DNA of 64,000 nucleotides, taken from Pseudomonadota bacterium (lineage in GTDB: Bacteria; Pseudomonadota; Gammaproteobacteria; Burkholderiales; Burkholderiaceae_B). The translations under genes were made by a program, and so were the position numbers. The DNA is taken from the NCBI GenBank assembly GCA_023423975.1, contig JAFAEO010000066.1:62001-126000 (forward strand), read 5' to 3'. This document shows positions 15,571 to 25,749 of this stretch, in pieces (position 1 is the first letter of the stretch; each line of letters starts with the position of its first letter). The notes beneath the pieces are model-generated. The model saw nothing but the letters and a program-made list of their open reading frames with translations, was not told the origin of the DNA and did not search any database.

Positions 15571-17304
15571 ATGAGCACCCAGGCCTGGCTTAACCTCGTC
15601 CTTTTCATGGCTGTCCTGACAGCGTTGGCGCTGCCGGTTGGCCGGCTGCTGGCCCGGATAGCGCGCCCTGCAGCAACGCTGCGCCCACAGCTGTTCAATC
15701 GGCTGGAGCGCGGTATTTATCAATTTTCCGGCGTGGATCCCACGGTGCAAATGGGATGGAAGCGTTATTTGCTGTCGCTGATGCTGTTCAATATTGTCGG
15801 CCTGCTCGCCGTCTTTCTGTTGCAAACGGTTCAACAGTGGTTGCCGTTGAACCCGCAGCATATGGGCGCGGTGTCTGCCGATTCAGCTTTCAATACGGCG
15901 GTCAGTTTTGTGACCAATACCAACTGGCAGGGCTATGGCGGGGAAACCACCATGAGTTACCTGGTCCAGATGGCCGGACTGGCGGTACAAAATTTCCTGT
16001 CGGCAGCGACGGGAATTGCCGTGGTTTTTGCATTGATCCGCGGATTCACAAGTAAAAGTCAGAACCATATTGGCAATTTCTGGGTGGATATCACCCGAAT
16101 AACGTTATATGCGCTGGTTCCGCTGTCGATCATTCTGGCGTTGGTGTTCGTCAGCCAGGGTGTGATCCAGAATTTTTCGCCATCGCTGGTCATCGATACG
16201 CTCGATGGCGGGCAGCAGACTATTGCCATGGGGCCGGTAGCCTCGCAAGAAGCAATCAAGTTGCTGGGGACCAATGGCGGCGGCTTTTTTAACGTTAATT
16301 CTGCCCACCCCTTTGAGAATCCGGGCGCATTCAGCAACTTTGTACAAATGATCGCGATCCTGCTGATCCCTGCGGCCCTGTGTTTCTGTTTTGGGCGCAT
16401 GGTCGGTGATCGCCGGCAGGGCTGGACCATCTACGCCGCCATGTCGGTGATTTTCGTGGTGCTGACCGTGTGCGTGCTGCTGGCAGAGCAGCAGGCCAAT
16501 CCTGCTTTGTCTGGCATTTCTGTTGACCAGGGTGCGCAGGCCTTGTTGCAGTCGGGCGGCAATATGGAAGGCAAGGAAGTGCGCTTCGGGATTGTGGGCT
16601 CGGCCCTGTTTGCCGCTGTGACAACGGCAGCTTCTTGCGGTGCAGTGGTGGCCATGCATGATTCGTTCATGCCGCTGGGCGGCATGGTGCCATTGCTGTT
16701 GATGCAACTGGGCGAGGTCGTGTTCGGCGGGGTCGGCTCCGGTTTGTATGGCATGTTGATATTCGTCATCCTGGCTGTGTTCATTGCCGGTTTAATGATC
16801 GGGCGAACACCGGAATACCTGGGCAAGAAAATTGAAATGCAGGAAATGAAAATGATTGCCCTGGCCCTGCTGGTGCCGCCGTTTCTGATCCTGGCTGGCA
16901 CGGCCCTGTCTGTTGTGCTTGAGGTTGGCGTCGCCTCGTTGGGTAACCCGGGTGCGCATGGCCTGTCGCAGGTGCTGTATGCCTTTACCTCTGCAGCCAA
17001 TAACAATGGCAGTGCATTCGCCGGCCTGTCTGCCAACAACGTCTTTTACAACCTGATGCTCGCGCTGGCCATGTTTGCAGGACGGTTCGCGGTTATTGGC
17101 GCAGTACTGGCCGTCGCCGGCTATCTGGCAGCAAAACAGCGGGTGCCTGTCAATGTGGGCACCATGCCCACCCATGGTGTCCTGTTTGGCGTTCTGCTTA
17201 TTGGCGTGGTGCTGATCATGGGGGCGCTGACATACATTCCGTCGCTGGCCCTGGGCCCTATAGCCGAGCATGTGCAGTTGTTTTCAGTTCAGTCAGCGGA
17301 GTAA
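15571..17304 (+). CDS. kdpA: Potassium-transporting ATPase subunit KdpA
   Basis: 577 residues, about ten membrane segments. This is the channel-like, K+-binding subunit derived from the KtrB/TrkH superfamily. Visible family landmarks are NTAVSFVTNTNWQGYGGE (first selectivity loop), GTNGGGFFNVNSAHPFENP (second), AATTAASCGAVVAMHDSF-like residues (third) and TSAANNNGSAFAGL (fourth). ATG 15571 follows kdpF by one base and gives the normal N-terminus; the open frame reaches back to 15553 inside kdpF. It is followed by kdpB after 3 bases. High-affinity K+ uptake under K+ limitation. Confidence 0.96.
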   Translation: MSTQAWLNLVLFMAVLTALALPVGRLLARIARPAATLRPQLFNRLERGIYQFSGVDPTVQMGWKRYLLSLMLFNIVGLLAVFLLQTVQQWLPLNPQHMGAVSADSAFNTAVSFVTNTNWQGYGGETTMSYLVQMAGLAVQNFLSAATGIAVVFALIRGFTSKSQNHIGNFWVDITRITLYALVPLSIILALVFVSQGVIQNFSPSLVIDTLDGGQQTIAMGPVASQEAIKLLGTNGGGFFNVNSAHPFENPGAFSNFVQMIAILLIPAALCFCFGRMVGDRRQGWTIYAAMSVIFVVLTVCVLLAEQQANPALSGISVDQGAQALLQSGGNMEGKEVRFGIVGSALFAAVTTAASCGAVVAMHDSFMPLGGMVPLLLMQLGEVVFGGVGSGLYGMLIFVILAVFIAGLMIGRTPEYLGKKIEMQEMKMIALALLVPPFLILAGTALSVVLEVGVASLGNPGAHGLSQVLYAFTSAANNNGSAFAGLSANNVFYNLMLALAMFAGRFAVIGAVLAVAGYLAAKQRVPVNVGTMPTHGVLFGVLLIGVVLIMGALTYIPSLALGPIAEHVQLFSVQSAE

Positions 17305-17307
17305 CGC

Positions 17308-19368
17308 ATGAGTAAAGTCTTATCAATGAAAGATGGCATTAAACCAGCGCAGGTGTTGCGCGACACCTTTCTGAAGCTGGATCCACGCATCCAGATGCGT
17401 AACCCTGTCATGTTTGTTGTTTATGTCGGCAGCCTGCTGACGGCGCTCTACAGTATTGCCGGGTTCTGGTTCAGCGACCAGAGCAGTCACGGGTTTACGA
17501 TTGCCATTACGTTATGGTTGTGGTTTACGGTGCTTTTCGCCAACTTTGCCGAAGCACTGGCAGAAGGGCGCAGCAGGGCGCAGGCGCAAAGCCTCAAGGG
17601 GCTGAAAAAAAGCATGATGGCCCGCAAATATGTCGATCCGGTACGGCGCGATACCCTCATCGAAGTGCCTTCGGAGACGCTGCGCAAGGGTGACGTCATT
17701 CGCACTGACGCAGGCCAGTTGATTGCTGCCGACGGCGAAGTGATCGAAGGTGTGGCAACCGTGGACGAGTCGGCCATTACCGGTGAGTCCGCGCCGGTCC
17801 TGCGTGAGTCGGGCGGCGATCTATGCTCTGTGACCGGCAGTACGAAAGTGCTGTCCGACTATCTGATCATCCGGGTAGTGAGTGATCCGGGGGAGTCGTT
17901 TCTGGATCAGATGATCCGCATGGTAGAGGGCGCCAAGCGCCAGAAGACCCCCAATGAAATTGCCCTGACCATTTTGCTGGTGTCGCTGACCCTGATTTTC
18001 CTGCTGTGCGTGACGACCCTGTACCCGATGTCGGTCTATAGCGTTGCTGCGTCGGGCGCCGGCCAGCCGATCAGCGTCATCGTGCTGATCGCGCTCCTGG
18101 TTTGCCTGATCCCGACCACGATCAGCGGCCTGTTGTCGGCCATCGGTGTCGCCGGCATGAGCCGCATGATGAAGGAAAACGTGATTGCCCGCTCTGGCAA
18201 GGCCGTGGAGGCCGCAGGTGATATCGATGTATTGCTGCTGGACAAGACAGGCACGATTACTTACGGCAATCGGCAGGCCAGCGCCTTTATTCCAAGCCAG
18301 GGCGTGCCACTGCAGCATCTGGCATGGCTGGCGCATGAAGCGTCGACGGCAGACGAAACGCCCGAAGGCAGAAGTATTGGGGCGCTGGCGCGCGATATGC
18401 AGGCATCGCTTGCCGACCCTGCCGGCGAGCGGCAGGTTATCCCATTTTCTGCGCAGACACGTATGAGTGGGGTGGATATTACGAGCAACGGCGCTGTACT
18501 GCACATCCGCAAGGGGGCTGTGCAGGCGATTGAACAGTATTGCCTGGCCCAGGGCAACGCCATCCCTCAGGATATTGCCGAACAGGTCAGGCAGATTGCG
18601 CAACGCGGTTCGACCCCGCTGGCCATTGCGGAAAACGCCAAAATTGTGGGGTGCATCGAATTGAAGGATGTGGTCAAGCCGGACATCCGTGAGCGGTTTG
18701 CCCAGCTGCGCACCATGGGGATCAAGACCGTGATGATCACTGGCGACAACCCTCTGACGGCGGCGGCGATTGCAGCCGAAGCCGGGGTGGATGATTATGT
18801 CGCACAGGCTACGCCCCAAACCAAGCTGGATATCATTCGGGATTATCAGAAAAAGGGCCATTTGGTCGCCATGACCGGCGACGGTACGAATGATGCGCCG
18901 GCCCTGGCCCAGGCCGATGTGGCCGTGGCCATGAATTGCGGTACGCAGGCGGCGCGCGAAGCCAGCAATATGGTCGATCTGGACTCGGATCCCACCAAAT
19001 TGCTCGAGGTTGTTAAAACCGGCAAGCAGATGTTGATGACCCGCGGCGCGCTGACCACGTTTTCCATCGCCAATGATGTGGCCAAGTACTTTGCCATTAT
19101 CCCTGCCGCGTTTGTTTCCGTTTACCCCCAGTTGGGCGTGCTTAACGTCATGCAGTTGCATTCGCCCGAATCGGCCGTGTTGTCGGCGGTGATCTTCAAT
19201 GCCCTGATTATTATCGGGTTGATTCCGCTGGCCTTGCGCGGAGTAACCTTTCGTGCGCAAAGCGCTGCAGCGCTGTTGCGCAGAAATCTGCTGATCTACG
19301 CCGCCGGCGGGCTGCTCGTGCCTTTTGTGGGTATCAAGCTTATCGACCTGATGCTATCGGTGCTTTGA
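17308..19368 (+). CDS. kdpB: Potassium-transporting P-type ATPase subunit KdpB
   Basis: 686 residues, normal for KdpB. The actuator TGES motif is in AITGESAPV (about 157-163), the phosphorylated Asp is D312 in LLDKTGTIT, and TGDNPLTAAAIA and MTGDGTNDAPALAQADVAVAMN are complete. The PTTISGLLSAIG segment of the membrane part is also present. It hydrolyses ATP to drive K+ through KdpA. It has no defects and lies between kdpA and kdpC, nearly touching both. Confidence 0.97.
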   Translation: MSKVLSMKDGIKPAQVLRDTFLKLDPRIQMRNPVMFVVYVGSLLTALYSIAGFWFSDQSSHGFTIAITLWLWFTVLFANFAEALAEGRSRAQAQSLKGLKKSMMARKYVDPVRRDTLIEVPSETLRKGDVIRTDAGQLIAADGEVIEGVATVDESAITGESAPVLRESGGDLCSVTGSTKVLSDYLIIRVVSDPGESFLDQMIRMVEGAKRQKTPNEIALTILLVSLTLIFLLCVTTLYPMSVYSVAASGAGQPISVIVLIALLVCLIPTTISGLLSAIGVAGMSRMMKENVIARSGKAVEAAGDIDVLLLDKTGTITYGNRQASAFIPSQGVPLQHLAWLAHEASTADETPEGRSIGALARDMQASLADPAGERQVIPFSAQTRMSGVDITSNGAVLHIRKGAVQAIEQYCLAQGNAIPQDIAEQVRQIAQRGSTPLAIAENAKIVGCIELKDVVKPDIRERFAQLRTMGIKTVMITGDNPLTAAAIAAEAGVDDYVAQATPQTKLDIIRDYQKKGHLVAMTGDGTNDAPALAQADVAVAMNCGTQAAREASNMVDLDSDPTKLLEVVKTGKQMLMTRGALTTFSIANDVAKYFAIIPAAFVSVYPQLGVLNVMQLHSPESAVLSAVIFNALIIIGLIPLALRGVTFRAQSAAALLRRNLLIYAAGGLLVPFVGIKLIDLMLSVL

Positions 19369-19382
19369 CACCAGGAAATTTC

Positions 19383-19952
19383 ATGATGAAAATATTACGT
19401 TCAACGCTTGTCCTGTTTTTACTCTTGACCTTTATCACCGGCTTTGTTTATCCTCTGGTCGTAACCGGTCTGTCCTATGCCTTTTTCCCGTGGCAGGCGC
19501 ACGGCAGCCTGATCGAAAAAGAGGGAAAAAATATTGGCTCCACCCTGATCGGCCAGTCCTTTACGAGCGAGCGCTATTTCTGGGGACGGCCATCGGCCAC
19601 GGCCGATCATCCTTACAACGCTGCTTCGTCCGGCGCCAGTAACCTGGCCGTGTCGGGCCAGGCCTACCGCCAACAACTGGCTGCCCGCGTACAGCAGTGG
19701 CGCGCCACGCATGGCGATGCGCCGATTCCGATTGATCTTGTCACCAGTTCGGGTAGCGGACTGGACCCGGAAATCAGTATTGCCGCGGCAAACTATCAGG
19801 CGGCCAGGGTGGCCGAAGCCCGATCCCTGACGCAGCAACAAGTCCAGGATGTGATCCGTAAAGTTCAGCGCAAGCCGGTCATGCTGTTCTTCGGCGAGCC
19901 GCGAGTTAACGTGCTGGCATTGAACCTGGCGCTTGATTGCAAGTACCCATGA
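19383..19952 (+). CDS. kdpC: Potassium-transporting ATPase subunit KdpC
   Basis: 189 residues with one N-terminal membrane helix (STLVLFLLLTFITGFVYPLV) and a periplasmic domain. Landmarks are GSTLIGQSF, YFWGRPSAT, SSGSGLDPEIS and AANYQAARVAEAR. An upstream in-frame codon at 19365 overlaps the kdpB stop, but AGGAA just before ATG 19383 supports the later start. KdpC is a chaperone-like subunit needed for assembly and for high ATP affinity. About 150 bases separate it from kdpD. Confidence 0.95.
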   Translation: MMKILRSTLVLFLLLTFITGFVYPLVVTGLSYAFFPWQAHGSLIEKEGKNIGSTLIGQSFTSERYFWGRPSATADHPYNAASSGASNLAVSGQAYRQQLAARVQQWRATHGDAPIPIDLVTSSGSGLDPEISIAAANYQAARVAEARSLTQQQVQDVIRKVQRKPVMLFFGEPRVNVLALNLALDCKYP

Positions 19953-20100
19953 GTGGCCGGTGGCAGATCAACGTCAGGCGCTGGTCTGGCCCCATGTGCA
20001 ACGATCATGTCGTAGGCGGGCAAACGGCGCCGCTGGCTACCGGTATTTGCATACAATACAGATGTCATAGCCGATTCATCCTCTTGAATAACCATGAACT

Positions 20101-22800
20101 ATGGTGACCCCATACCGCAAAGACCCTGATCAATTGCTTGAGGCGCTAGCCCGCGAAGAATCCCGGCAGGCCCGGGGAAAATTGCGTATTTATTTCGGAG
20201 CCAGTGCCGGCGTGGGCAAGACGTTTTCCATGCTGACGGCCGCACAGCAGGAATTGGCGGCTGGCCACGACGTCGTTATCGGCGTTATTGAGACACATGA
20301 CAGGGAAGATACCCGGCAATTGGCCCTGTCCGTGCCGTCTATCCCTCTTGCTACCATCCATTATCGCGACCGTGATATCCGCGAGCTTGATCTGGACGCT
20401 ATGCTGACCCGAGCGCCGCAGATTGCGCTTATCGACGAACTGGCCCATACCAATGCACCGGGGCTGCGACATAGCAAGCGCTGGCAGGATATTGATGAAT
20501 TGCTGGGCGCAGGGGTCGATGTCTGGACGACGCTGAATGTGCAGCATCTGGAAAGCCTGAACGATGTCATTAGCGGCATTACGGGCATTCGGGTGACCGA
20601 GACCGTGCCGGACCAGGTTTTTGATGACGCAGATGAAGTTATTCTGGTAGATATCACCACCGAAGCGCTGTTGGCCCGATTGCAGGCCGGTAAAGTCTAT
20701 ATGCCTGAACAGGTGCCGTTGGCAAAACAGCATTTTTTCCGTAAGGGGAACCTGATTGCGTTGCGCGAAATCGCCTTGCGCCGGACTGCCGAACGTATCC
20801 ATCGGGATGTTAGGCAGTATCGCCATGAAACGTACGTAGAGGCGATCTGGCGCACTGCCGAGGGCATACTCGTGGTGGTGGACACGGCGCTCACGCAATC
20901 GGCCGCCCAGGCCCTGATCCGTCATGGCAGCCGCCTGTCCGGCCAGATGTCCTGCCCGATGCATGTGATGTTTCTGCGAGAGGCAGCCAACAGCAGAGGG
21001 CCGGCTCGCTCCAATGGTGACTGGCAGTTGCTGTTGCAGCAGGCCGAGCAACTGCAGGCCACGACCACCGAGCATTATTGCAATGGTGATGTGATGCCCG
21101 ATATCGTTGCATATTGCCGCAGCCAGAATCTGTGCCGTCTGTTGCTGGACCGATCGGTTCTGCGCCGATATTGGTGGCGGCTTGCTCCACTGGTGCGGGT
21201 CGGGCAGCTGGGACCGGATATCGATGTCATTATTTACGGGGGCGTTTGCCGCCGGCAACGGCAGGCAGCGGCGCGCGCGCAGGATCATGCATTTACCCGG
21301 CGCGAACCGGTTGATTGGGGCAAGGTGGGACTTGCGTTGGTGTTTGCCTGCGCGACCACGGCCCTGTTGTGGCCGTTTTCATCGATCCTGGCGATCACCA
21401 ATATCGCGATGTTGTACCTGGCGCTGACCATGGTGGTGGCCTTGCGTCTGGGACGCTGGCCAGGGCTGGTCTGTGCGGTGAGCAGCGTTGCGCTGTTTGA
21501 CTTTTCATTTATACCGCCACTGCTCTCCTTTTCGGTTGCGGATATTCAATATTTGATTACTCTGCTGGTTATGCTTGCCGTGAGCACATTGATCAGCCAA
21601 CTGGCTGCGCAGCAACGGTTCCAGGGCAGGTTGGCATTGCAGCAAACGCAGCGGGTTCACAGCCTGTTCGAACTGGCCAAGCGGCTGTCGGGATCCCTGC
21701 AGAAGGAACAGATCGTGCAGGAAAGCCAGAAGTTGTTGCTCAGCGATCTGGGCGAAGACGTGTTCGTCATTCTGCCCGACGCGCATGAATCGCTGTTGTC
21801 GCCAGAGGCCGGGGCGGGGCATGAGGTGGCAGGGCTGGATATGGTGGCTGCGCAGTGGGCGTTTGACAATGAGGACAAAGCCGGTTTTGGGGCCGATACA
21901 CTGGCTGCGAACGCCTTTCGCTATTTTCCCCTGCATGCGCCGGTCCGGATTCGCGGCGTGCTGGCCGTACGCATGCAAGGCGCGCCTCATCTGCTGTCGC
22001 CTGAATGGCAACAGCAACTGGAAATCTACGCCCATGTGATCGCCATCGCGCTGGAGCGGATCCATTTCGTGGAAGTAGCCAATGAATTCCTGCGTCAGGT
22101 CGAATCGGAGAAACTGCGCGTGACCATGCTTAATGTTATTTCGCATGATCTGCGCACGCCCCTGACGGTGCTGATCGGCGAGGCCGAGGTGCTGGCGGCC
22201 GAGTCGAACGATAATCATGTCAGGCAAAAGGCTGCGATTATTCTGGATCGTGCCCGCTGTATGCACGATATGATGAGCAAATTGCTGGATATGGCAAAGA
22301 TAGACTCAGGCCAGCAACACATCAGCAAAAGCTGGCAGTCCATTGAAGAGCTGGTGGGGGGGGCCGTCCGGCATTTGGATGTGTCCGCCAGGGGGCATGT
22401 GCTGGATATCCGCATTGCCCCGACCCTGCCCCTGGTCGAATGCGACCCGGTGCTGATTGAACGGGTCATCGCCAATCTTGTTGAGAATGCGCTGCGCTAT
22501 AGCCCACAGGGTACGCAAATAGATATATCGGCCCTTCACCAGGACGATTCGATTCAATTGATCGTTGCTGACAGGGGCATCGGCCTGCCCGACACTGAAG
22601 CACAGCGAGAACGGTTGTTCGACAAATTTGTGCGTGCCCATCCCGAGTCCGACGCCACGGGGGCCGGCCTGGGCCTGGCCATTGCCCGGCAACTGGTGCA
22701 ACTACATGGCGGAACCCTCACAGCGGCCAATCGCCCGGGCGGCGGCAGCGTTTTCACGGTGCAACTGCCGGTACTGCCCATGCCGCCTGTACTGGAGTAA
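20101..22800 (+). CDS. kdpD: Osmosensitive K+ sensor histidine kinase KdpD
   Basis: 899 residues, typical. Order of parts: N-terminal KdpD domain with Walker-like GASAGVGKTFSM (about 33-44), a Usp-like domain (about 250-370), four membrane segments (about 400-500), a GAF-like domain, then the kinase core. The phospho-acceptor is H682 in VISHDLRTPLTVL; the ATP lid shows NLVENALRYSP and GAGLGLAIARQ. It senses K+ limitation and turgor and phosphorylates KdpE. The start codon has no strong ribosome site; the leader TTGCATACAATACAG may carry a separate weak promoter. Confidence 0.95.
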   Translation: MVTPYRKDPDQLLEALAREESRQARGKLRIYFGASAGVGKTFSMLTAAQQELAAGHDVVIGVIETHDREDTRQLALSVPSIPLATIHYRDRDIRELDLDAMLTRAPQIALIDELAHTNAPGLRHSKRWQDIDELLGAGVDVWTTLNVQHLESLNDVISGITGIRVTETVPDQVFDDADEVILVDITTEALLARLQAGKVYMPEQVPLAKQHFFRKGNLIALREIALRRTAERIHRDVRQYRHETYVEAIWRTAEGILVVVDTALTQSAAQALIRHGSRLSGQMSCPMHVMFLREAANSRGPARSNGDWQLLLQQAEQLQATTTEHYCNGDVMPDIVAYCRSQNLCRLLLDRSVLRRYWWRLAPLVRVGQLGPDIDVIIYGGVCRRQRQAAARAQDHAFTRREPVDWGKVGLALVFACATTALLWPFSSILAITNIAMLYLALTMVVALRLGRWPGLVCAVSSVALFDFSFIPPLLSFSVADIQYLITLLVMLAVSTLISQLAAQQRFQGRLALQQTQRVHSLFELAKRLSGSLQKEQIVQESQKLLLSDLGEDVFVILPDAHESLLSPEAGAGHEVAGLDMVAAQWAFDNEDKAGFGADTLAANAFRYFPLHAPVRIRGVLAVRMQGAPHLLSPEWQQQLEIYAHVIAIALERIHFVEVANEFLRQVESEKLRVTMLNVISHDLRTPLTVLIGEAEVLAAESNDNHVRQKAAIILDRARCMHDMMSKLLDMAKIDSGQQHISKSWQSIEELVGGAVRHLDVSARGHVLDIRIAPTLPLVECDPVLIERVIANLVENALRYSPQGTQIDISALHQDDSIQLIVADRGIGLPDTEAQRERLFDKFVRAHPESDATGAGLGLAIARQLVQLHGGTLTAANRPGGGSVFTVQLPVLPMPPVLE

Positions 22801-22802
22801 TC

Positions 22803-23492
22803 ATGCAACTGAAACGAAAACTGCTGCTGCTTGAGGACGATGCGCATATCAGGAAAATGATTCGCCAGTGCCTGCCGGACCAGGAATGGGAAATCGCCGA
22901 GGTGGTCACAGTGGCAGAAGCGATTGCGGTGGCCGCGGCGTTTGACCCTGATCTGGTGATCATGGACCTGGGCCTGCCCGATGGCGATGGCAAGAAATTT
23001 CTGCGCAGCTTTCGAACCGGCTCCGATGCAACGGTCATGGTGCTGACCGCGCGCGGTCAGGAGCAGGAAAAGGTGTTTGCCCTGGATGCCGGCGCCGACG
23101 ATTACCTGACCAAACCGTTCAGCGTGATCGAATTGCAGGCACGCATCCGTGCGCATCTACGACGCAGCGCGGCAGCGTCACAGCAGACGCCCAGCCATTA
23201 TCAGTTTGGCGATATTGATGTGGACCTGCAGGCGCGCCGGGTCAGCCGAGCCGGCCAGCTGCTGCACCTGACACCCAAAGAGTTCGACCTGCTCAGCCTG
23301 TTGCTGGTCAATGCCGGCAAGGTCGTTACCCAACGCCGAATGATGGTTGAAATATGGGGACCGGCTTTTCTGGATCAGACACACTATCTGCGCATTTACA
23401 TGGGCCATCTGCGTCACAAGCTGGAGCAGGATCCGGCCCGGCCCCGGTTTATTCTGACCGAAACCGGCGTTGGATATCGCTTGGAACTATGA
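22803..23492 (+). CDS. kdpE: Response regulator KdpE
   Basis: 229 residues: receiver domain with the acidic pair E11-D12-D13, phosphorylated D55 in LVIMDLGLPDGDG and K106 region in DDYLTKPF, then an OmpR/PhoB winged helix (LTPKEFDLLSLLLVNAGKVV, and HYLRIYMGHLRHKLE). It starts 3 bases after kdpD and is co-translated. It activates kdpFABC; a fitting palindromic site is at 15395-15426. The gene is intact. Confidence 0.95.
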   Translation: MQLKRKLLLLEDDAHIRKMIRQCLPDQEWEIAEVVTVAEAIAVAAAFDPDLVIMDLGLPDGDGKKFLRSFRTGSDATVMVLTARGQEQEKVFALDAGADDYLTKPFSVIELQARIRAHLRRSAAASQQTPSHYQFGDIDVDLQARRVSRAGQLLHLTPKEFDLLSLLLVNAGKVVTQRRMMVEIWGPAFLDQTHYLRIYMGHLRHKLEQDPARPRFILTETGVGYRLEL

Positions 23493-23621
23493 ACGCGGCT
23501 TGAGCTATGAACAGACACCGCTATTGGCCGACAGCGGGTTCCCGGGCGCTTGCTACTGCACCTGCCGGTGTACTGGAAATTGCGATCGTGATCGCTTGCA
23601 GGTTAGCCGCAAGCGTCATGT

Positions 23622-24502
23622 TCATATGGCGGTACGCTTGAACAGGCCTATCGTTTGCTCAAGGAATGCCGAGTGATCGTTTTTGCGCCAACTAAGCATG
23701 ATGGGTGAGGTAAATTCCGGTTCGTCCAAGTTTACATATACGACATCATCGCGATGCAGGCGACGTACCGATTCGGGCACAATCGCAATGCCGATTGTTG
23801 CCGTCACCAGGCCAATAGCAGTCTGTAATTCATTGACTTCCTGAATGACCTGGGGTGAATATCCTTTCTGCCTGCACAGATTCAGGACATGATCCGCATA
23901 GCTTGGCCGCGGCTTGGCCGGGTACAGAATAAGGGGCTCATCCATGATGTCCGCGAGCCGGACCGATGCTTTACTGGCCAGCCGGTGCGTGATCGGCAAC
24001 GCCACAACCAGGGGTTCGTCGGTCAATACCAGTCGTTCGATTTCCTCATCGTTGAGCAGGATGCGCCCGACACCGATATCGATTCGGCCCGATTTAAGCG
24101 CTTCAAATTGCTGCAGGGTCGTCATTTCCACCAGCCCGATTTCCACCTGGGTGTTCAGCTGGCGCAATTGGCGGATCAGGGCCGGCATGTGTCCATACAG
24201 TGTCGACGGGACAAAGCCGACGCCGAACCAGATACGGTCATTTTTGCCGATACGACGCGTCGCATTGATGGTTTCCTCCAGGCGTTGCGTCATTTTTTCG
24301 GTCTGGTCCAGGAAGTAGCGGCCGGCATCGGTCAGTACGATACCGCGACCCAGTCGCTCAAAGACCATCACTCCCAGCTCTTCTTCCAGCATTTTTATCT
24401 GCCGGCTCAGGGGGGCTGGGCAATATGCAGGATTCGCGCCGCCTTGGTAAAACTCAGCTCCCGGGCTACACACTGGAAGTAGCGGATTTGTCTTAACTCC
24501 AT
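23622..24502 (-). pseudogene. CatR/BenM-type LysR regulator with a one-base frameshift
   Basis: Starting at ATG 24502, the first frame reads MELRQIRYFQCVARELSFTK and goes on to HIAQPP, then hits TGA. The other frame continues at once with LSRQIKMLEEELGV and the whole effector domain to the stop at 23622. In all LysR relatives the sequence is AQPPLSRQI, so one C is missing from a C tract (six now, seven expected; plus-strand G run 24410-24415). The effector domain matches BenM/CatM-like regulators (ALKSGRIDIGVGRI, EPLILYPAKPRPSY, ELQTAIGLV). It is divergent from a bug-catC unit. It may be a true pseudogene, a phase-variable tract or a sequencing error. Confidence 0.85.
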
Positions 24503-24506
24503 ACTC

Positions 24507-24521
24507 ATACCTTAAAAGTAT
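24507..24521. promoter_or_regulatory. CatR/BenM-type operator ATAC-N7-GTAT
   Basis: ATACCTTAAAAGTAT is an exact match to the ATAC-N7-GTAT motif recognised by CatM, BenM and CatR. It overlaps the start of the frameshifted regulator gene, as expected for autoregulation, and lies upstream of the divergent bug-catC unit. Confidence 0.7.
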
Positions 24522-24649
24522 TGATTACCCCAAATATAGTCTTAGACACGGACGAAAACAATACGGATAATAAAGAAAACTATATAACGGCAAGCTGCGC
24601 CGGGCGCTTCAAAGAGGCCTTGCGGCAGTAGCACAGCCACTTATCGCGT

Positions 24650-25654
24650 ATGGAGATGCAATTGAAACACAATACTCGTCGATCACCCGGCATCAAAGCG
24701 GCCTGCGCAGCGACCGCCATTGCTGGTCTGTTTGCTGCCACAGCCGCGGCAGCGGCCTATCCGGAACGTCCCATTACCTGGATCGTGCCTTTTCCGCCGG
24801 GAGGCGCAATGGATGTGATTGCACGTACGCTGGGTGAGTCGCTTGCCAAAGACCTGGGTCAGCCGATTGTCGTGGAAAACAAGCCGGGTGCCGGTGGCAA
24901 TATTGGCGCGGCCCAGGTGGCCAACGCCAAGCCGGATGGCTACACGATCATGATCGTAGCCAATGGCATGGCCGTCAATCCGTCGCTCTACAAGAAACTG
25001 AGCTACGATCCGATCGCAGACTTCGAACCGATCTCTCTGCTGGCAGACGTGCCCAATATCCTGGTGACGCAAGCTACCCGCAAGGACGTCAATTCGGTTA
25101 AAGACGTGATGGAACAGGCAAAAACCAATCCCGGTAAATACACCTATGCGTCTGCCGGCGTGGGCACTTCTATACATTTGGCTGGGGCGCTGTTTACCTA
25201 TCTGGGCAAACTGGATATGCTGCACGTGCCGTATAAAGGCAGTGGCCCGGCCGTGTCGGATCTGCTGGGTGGTCAGGTGGACTATATGTTTGACAGTATT
25301 ACGTCCGCCAAACCACATGTTGACGCGGGCAAGCTGAAGGCGCTGGCGATCACCACGACCAAGCGCTCGGCCTCATTGCCCGACGTTCCGACCGTTGCCG
25401 AAAGCGGTCTGCCCGGCTATGAGTTGCGTCCCTGGTTTGCCACTTTTGCACCCGCCGGCACGCCTGTCGAGGTGATTCAGACGTTGCAAAAAGCCATGCT
25501 CAAGGCGATGGAAACAGATAAAGTGAAAACCACGTTCAAGACCATCGGCGCCGAAAAAATCGGCAGCACATCCGAAGAGCTCAAGACGTATCTGCAGTCC
25601 GAAACCGGAAAGTGGAAGAAAATTCTGTCCGAGACGGGTATTTCGGCAAAGTGA
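24650..25654 (+). CDS. Bug-family periplasmic receptor next to catC
   Basis: 334 residues. A twin-Arg-containing but not Tat-like leader (KHNTRRSPGIKAACAATAIA...) ends in AAAAA before YPERPITWIVPFPPGGAMD. Family landmarks VVENKPGAGGNIG, DGYTIMIVANG, LHVPYKGSGPAVSDLLGG and DYMFDSI are complete. It lies between a divergent CatR-type regulator and catC (95 bases downstream), so it is probably induced with the cat genes. The ligand may be an aromatic acid or a muconate-like diacid, by inference. Start may be ATG 24650 or 24656. Confidence 0.92.
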   Translation: MEMQLKHNTRRSPGIKAACAATAIAGLFAATAAAAAYPERPITWIVPFPPGGAMDVIARTLGESLAKDLGQPIVVENKPGAGGNIGAAQVANAKPDGYTIMIVANGMAVNPSLYKKLSYDPIADFEPISLLADVPNILVTQATRKDVNSVKDVMEQAKTNPGKYTYASAGVGTSIHLAGALFTYLGKLDMLHVPYKGSGPAVSDLLGGQVDYMFDSITSAKPHVDAGKLKALAITTTKRSASLPDVPTVAESGLPGYELRPWFATFAPAGTPVEVIQTLQKAMLKAMETDKVKTTFKTIGAEKIGSTSEELKTYLQSETGKWKKILSETGISAK

Positions 25655-25749
25655 AGGCGACGGCCCGGCTACACGTGACGACGCGAGCCGTTGCGCTTGG
25701 GTGTAGTATTTAACCGTTGCATTTGTCCCAATAATATCAAGGATTCAAT

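Noticed and set aside
17821..19260. 479-codon antisense frame opposite kdpB
   Set aside because: kdpB is complete and conserved; the frame shows no known domain and is rich in Arg, His and Gln as expected for a shadow.
22350..22362. Run of eight G in kdpD as a possible frameshift site
   Set aside because: The reading frame continues correctly through it (LVGGAVRHL) and the kinase domain is complete.
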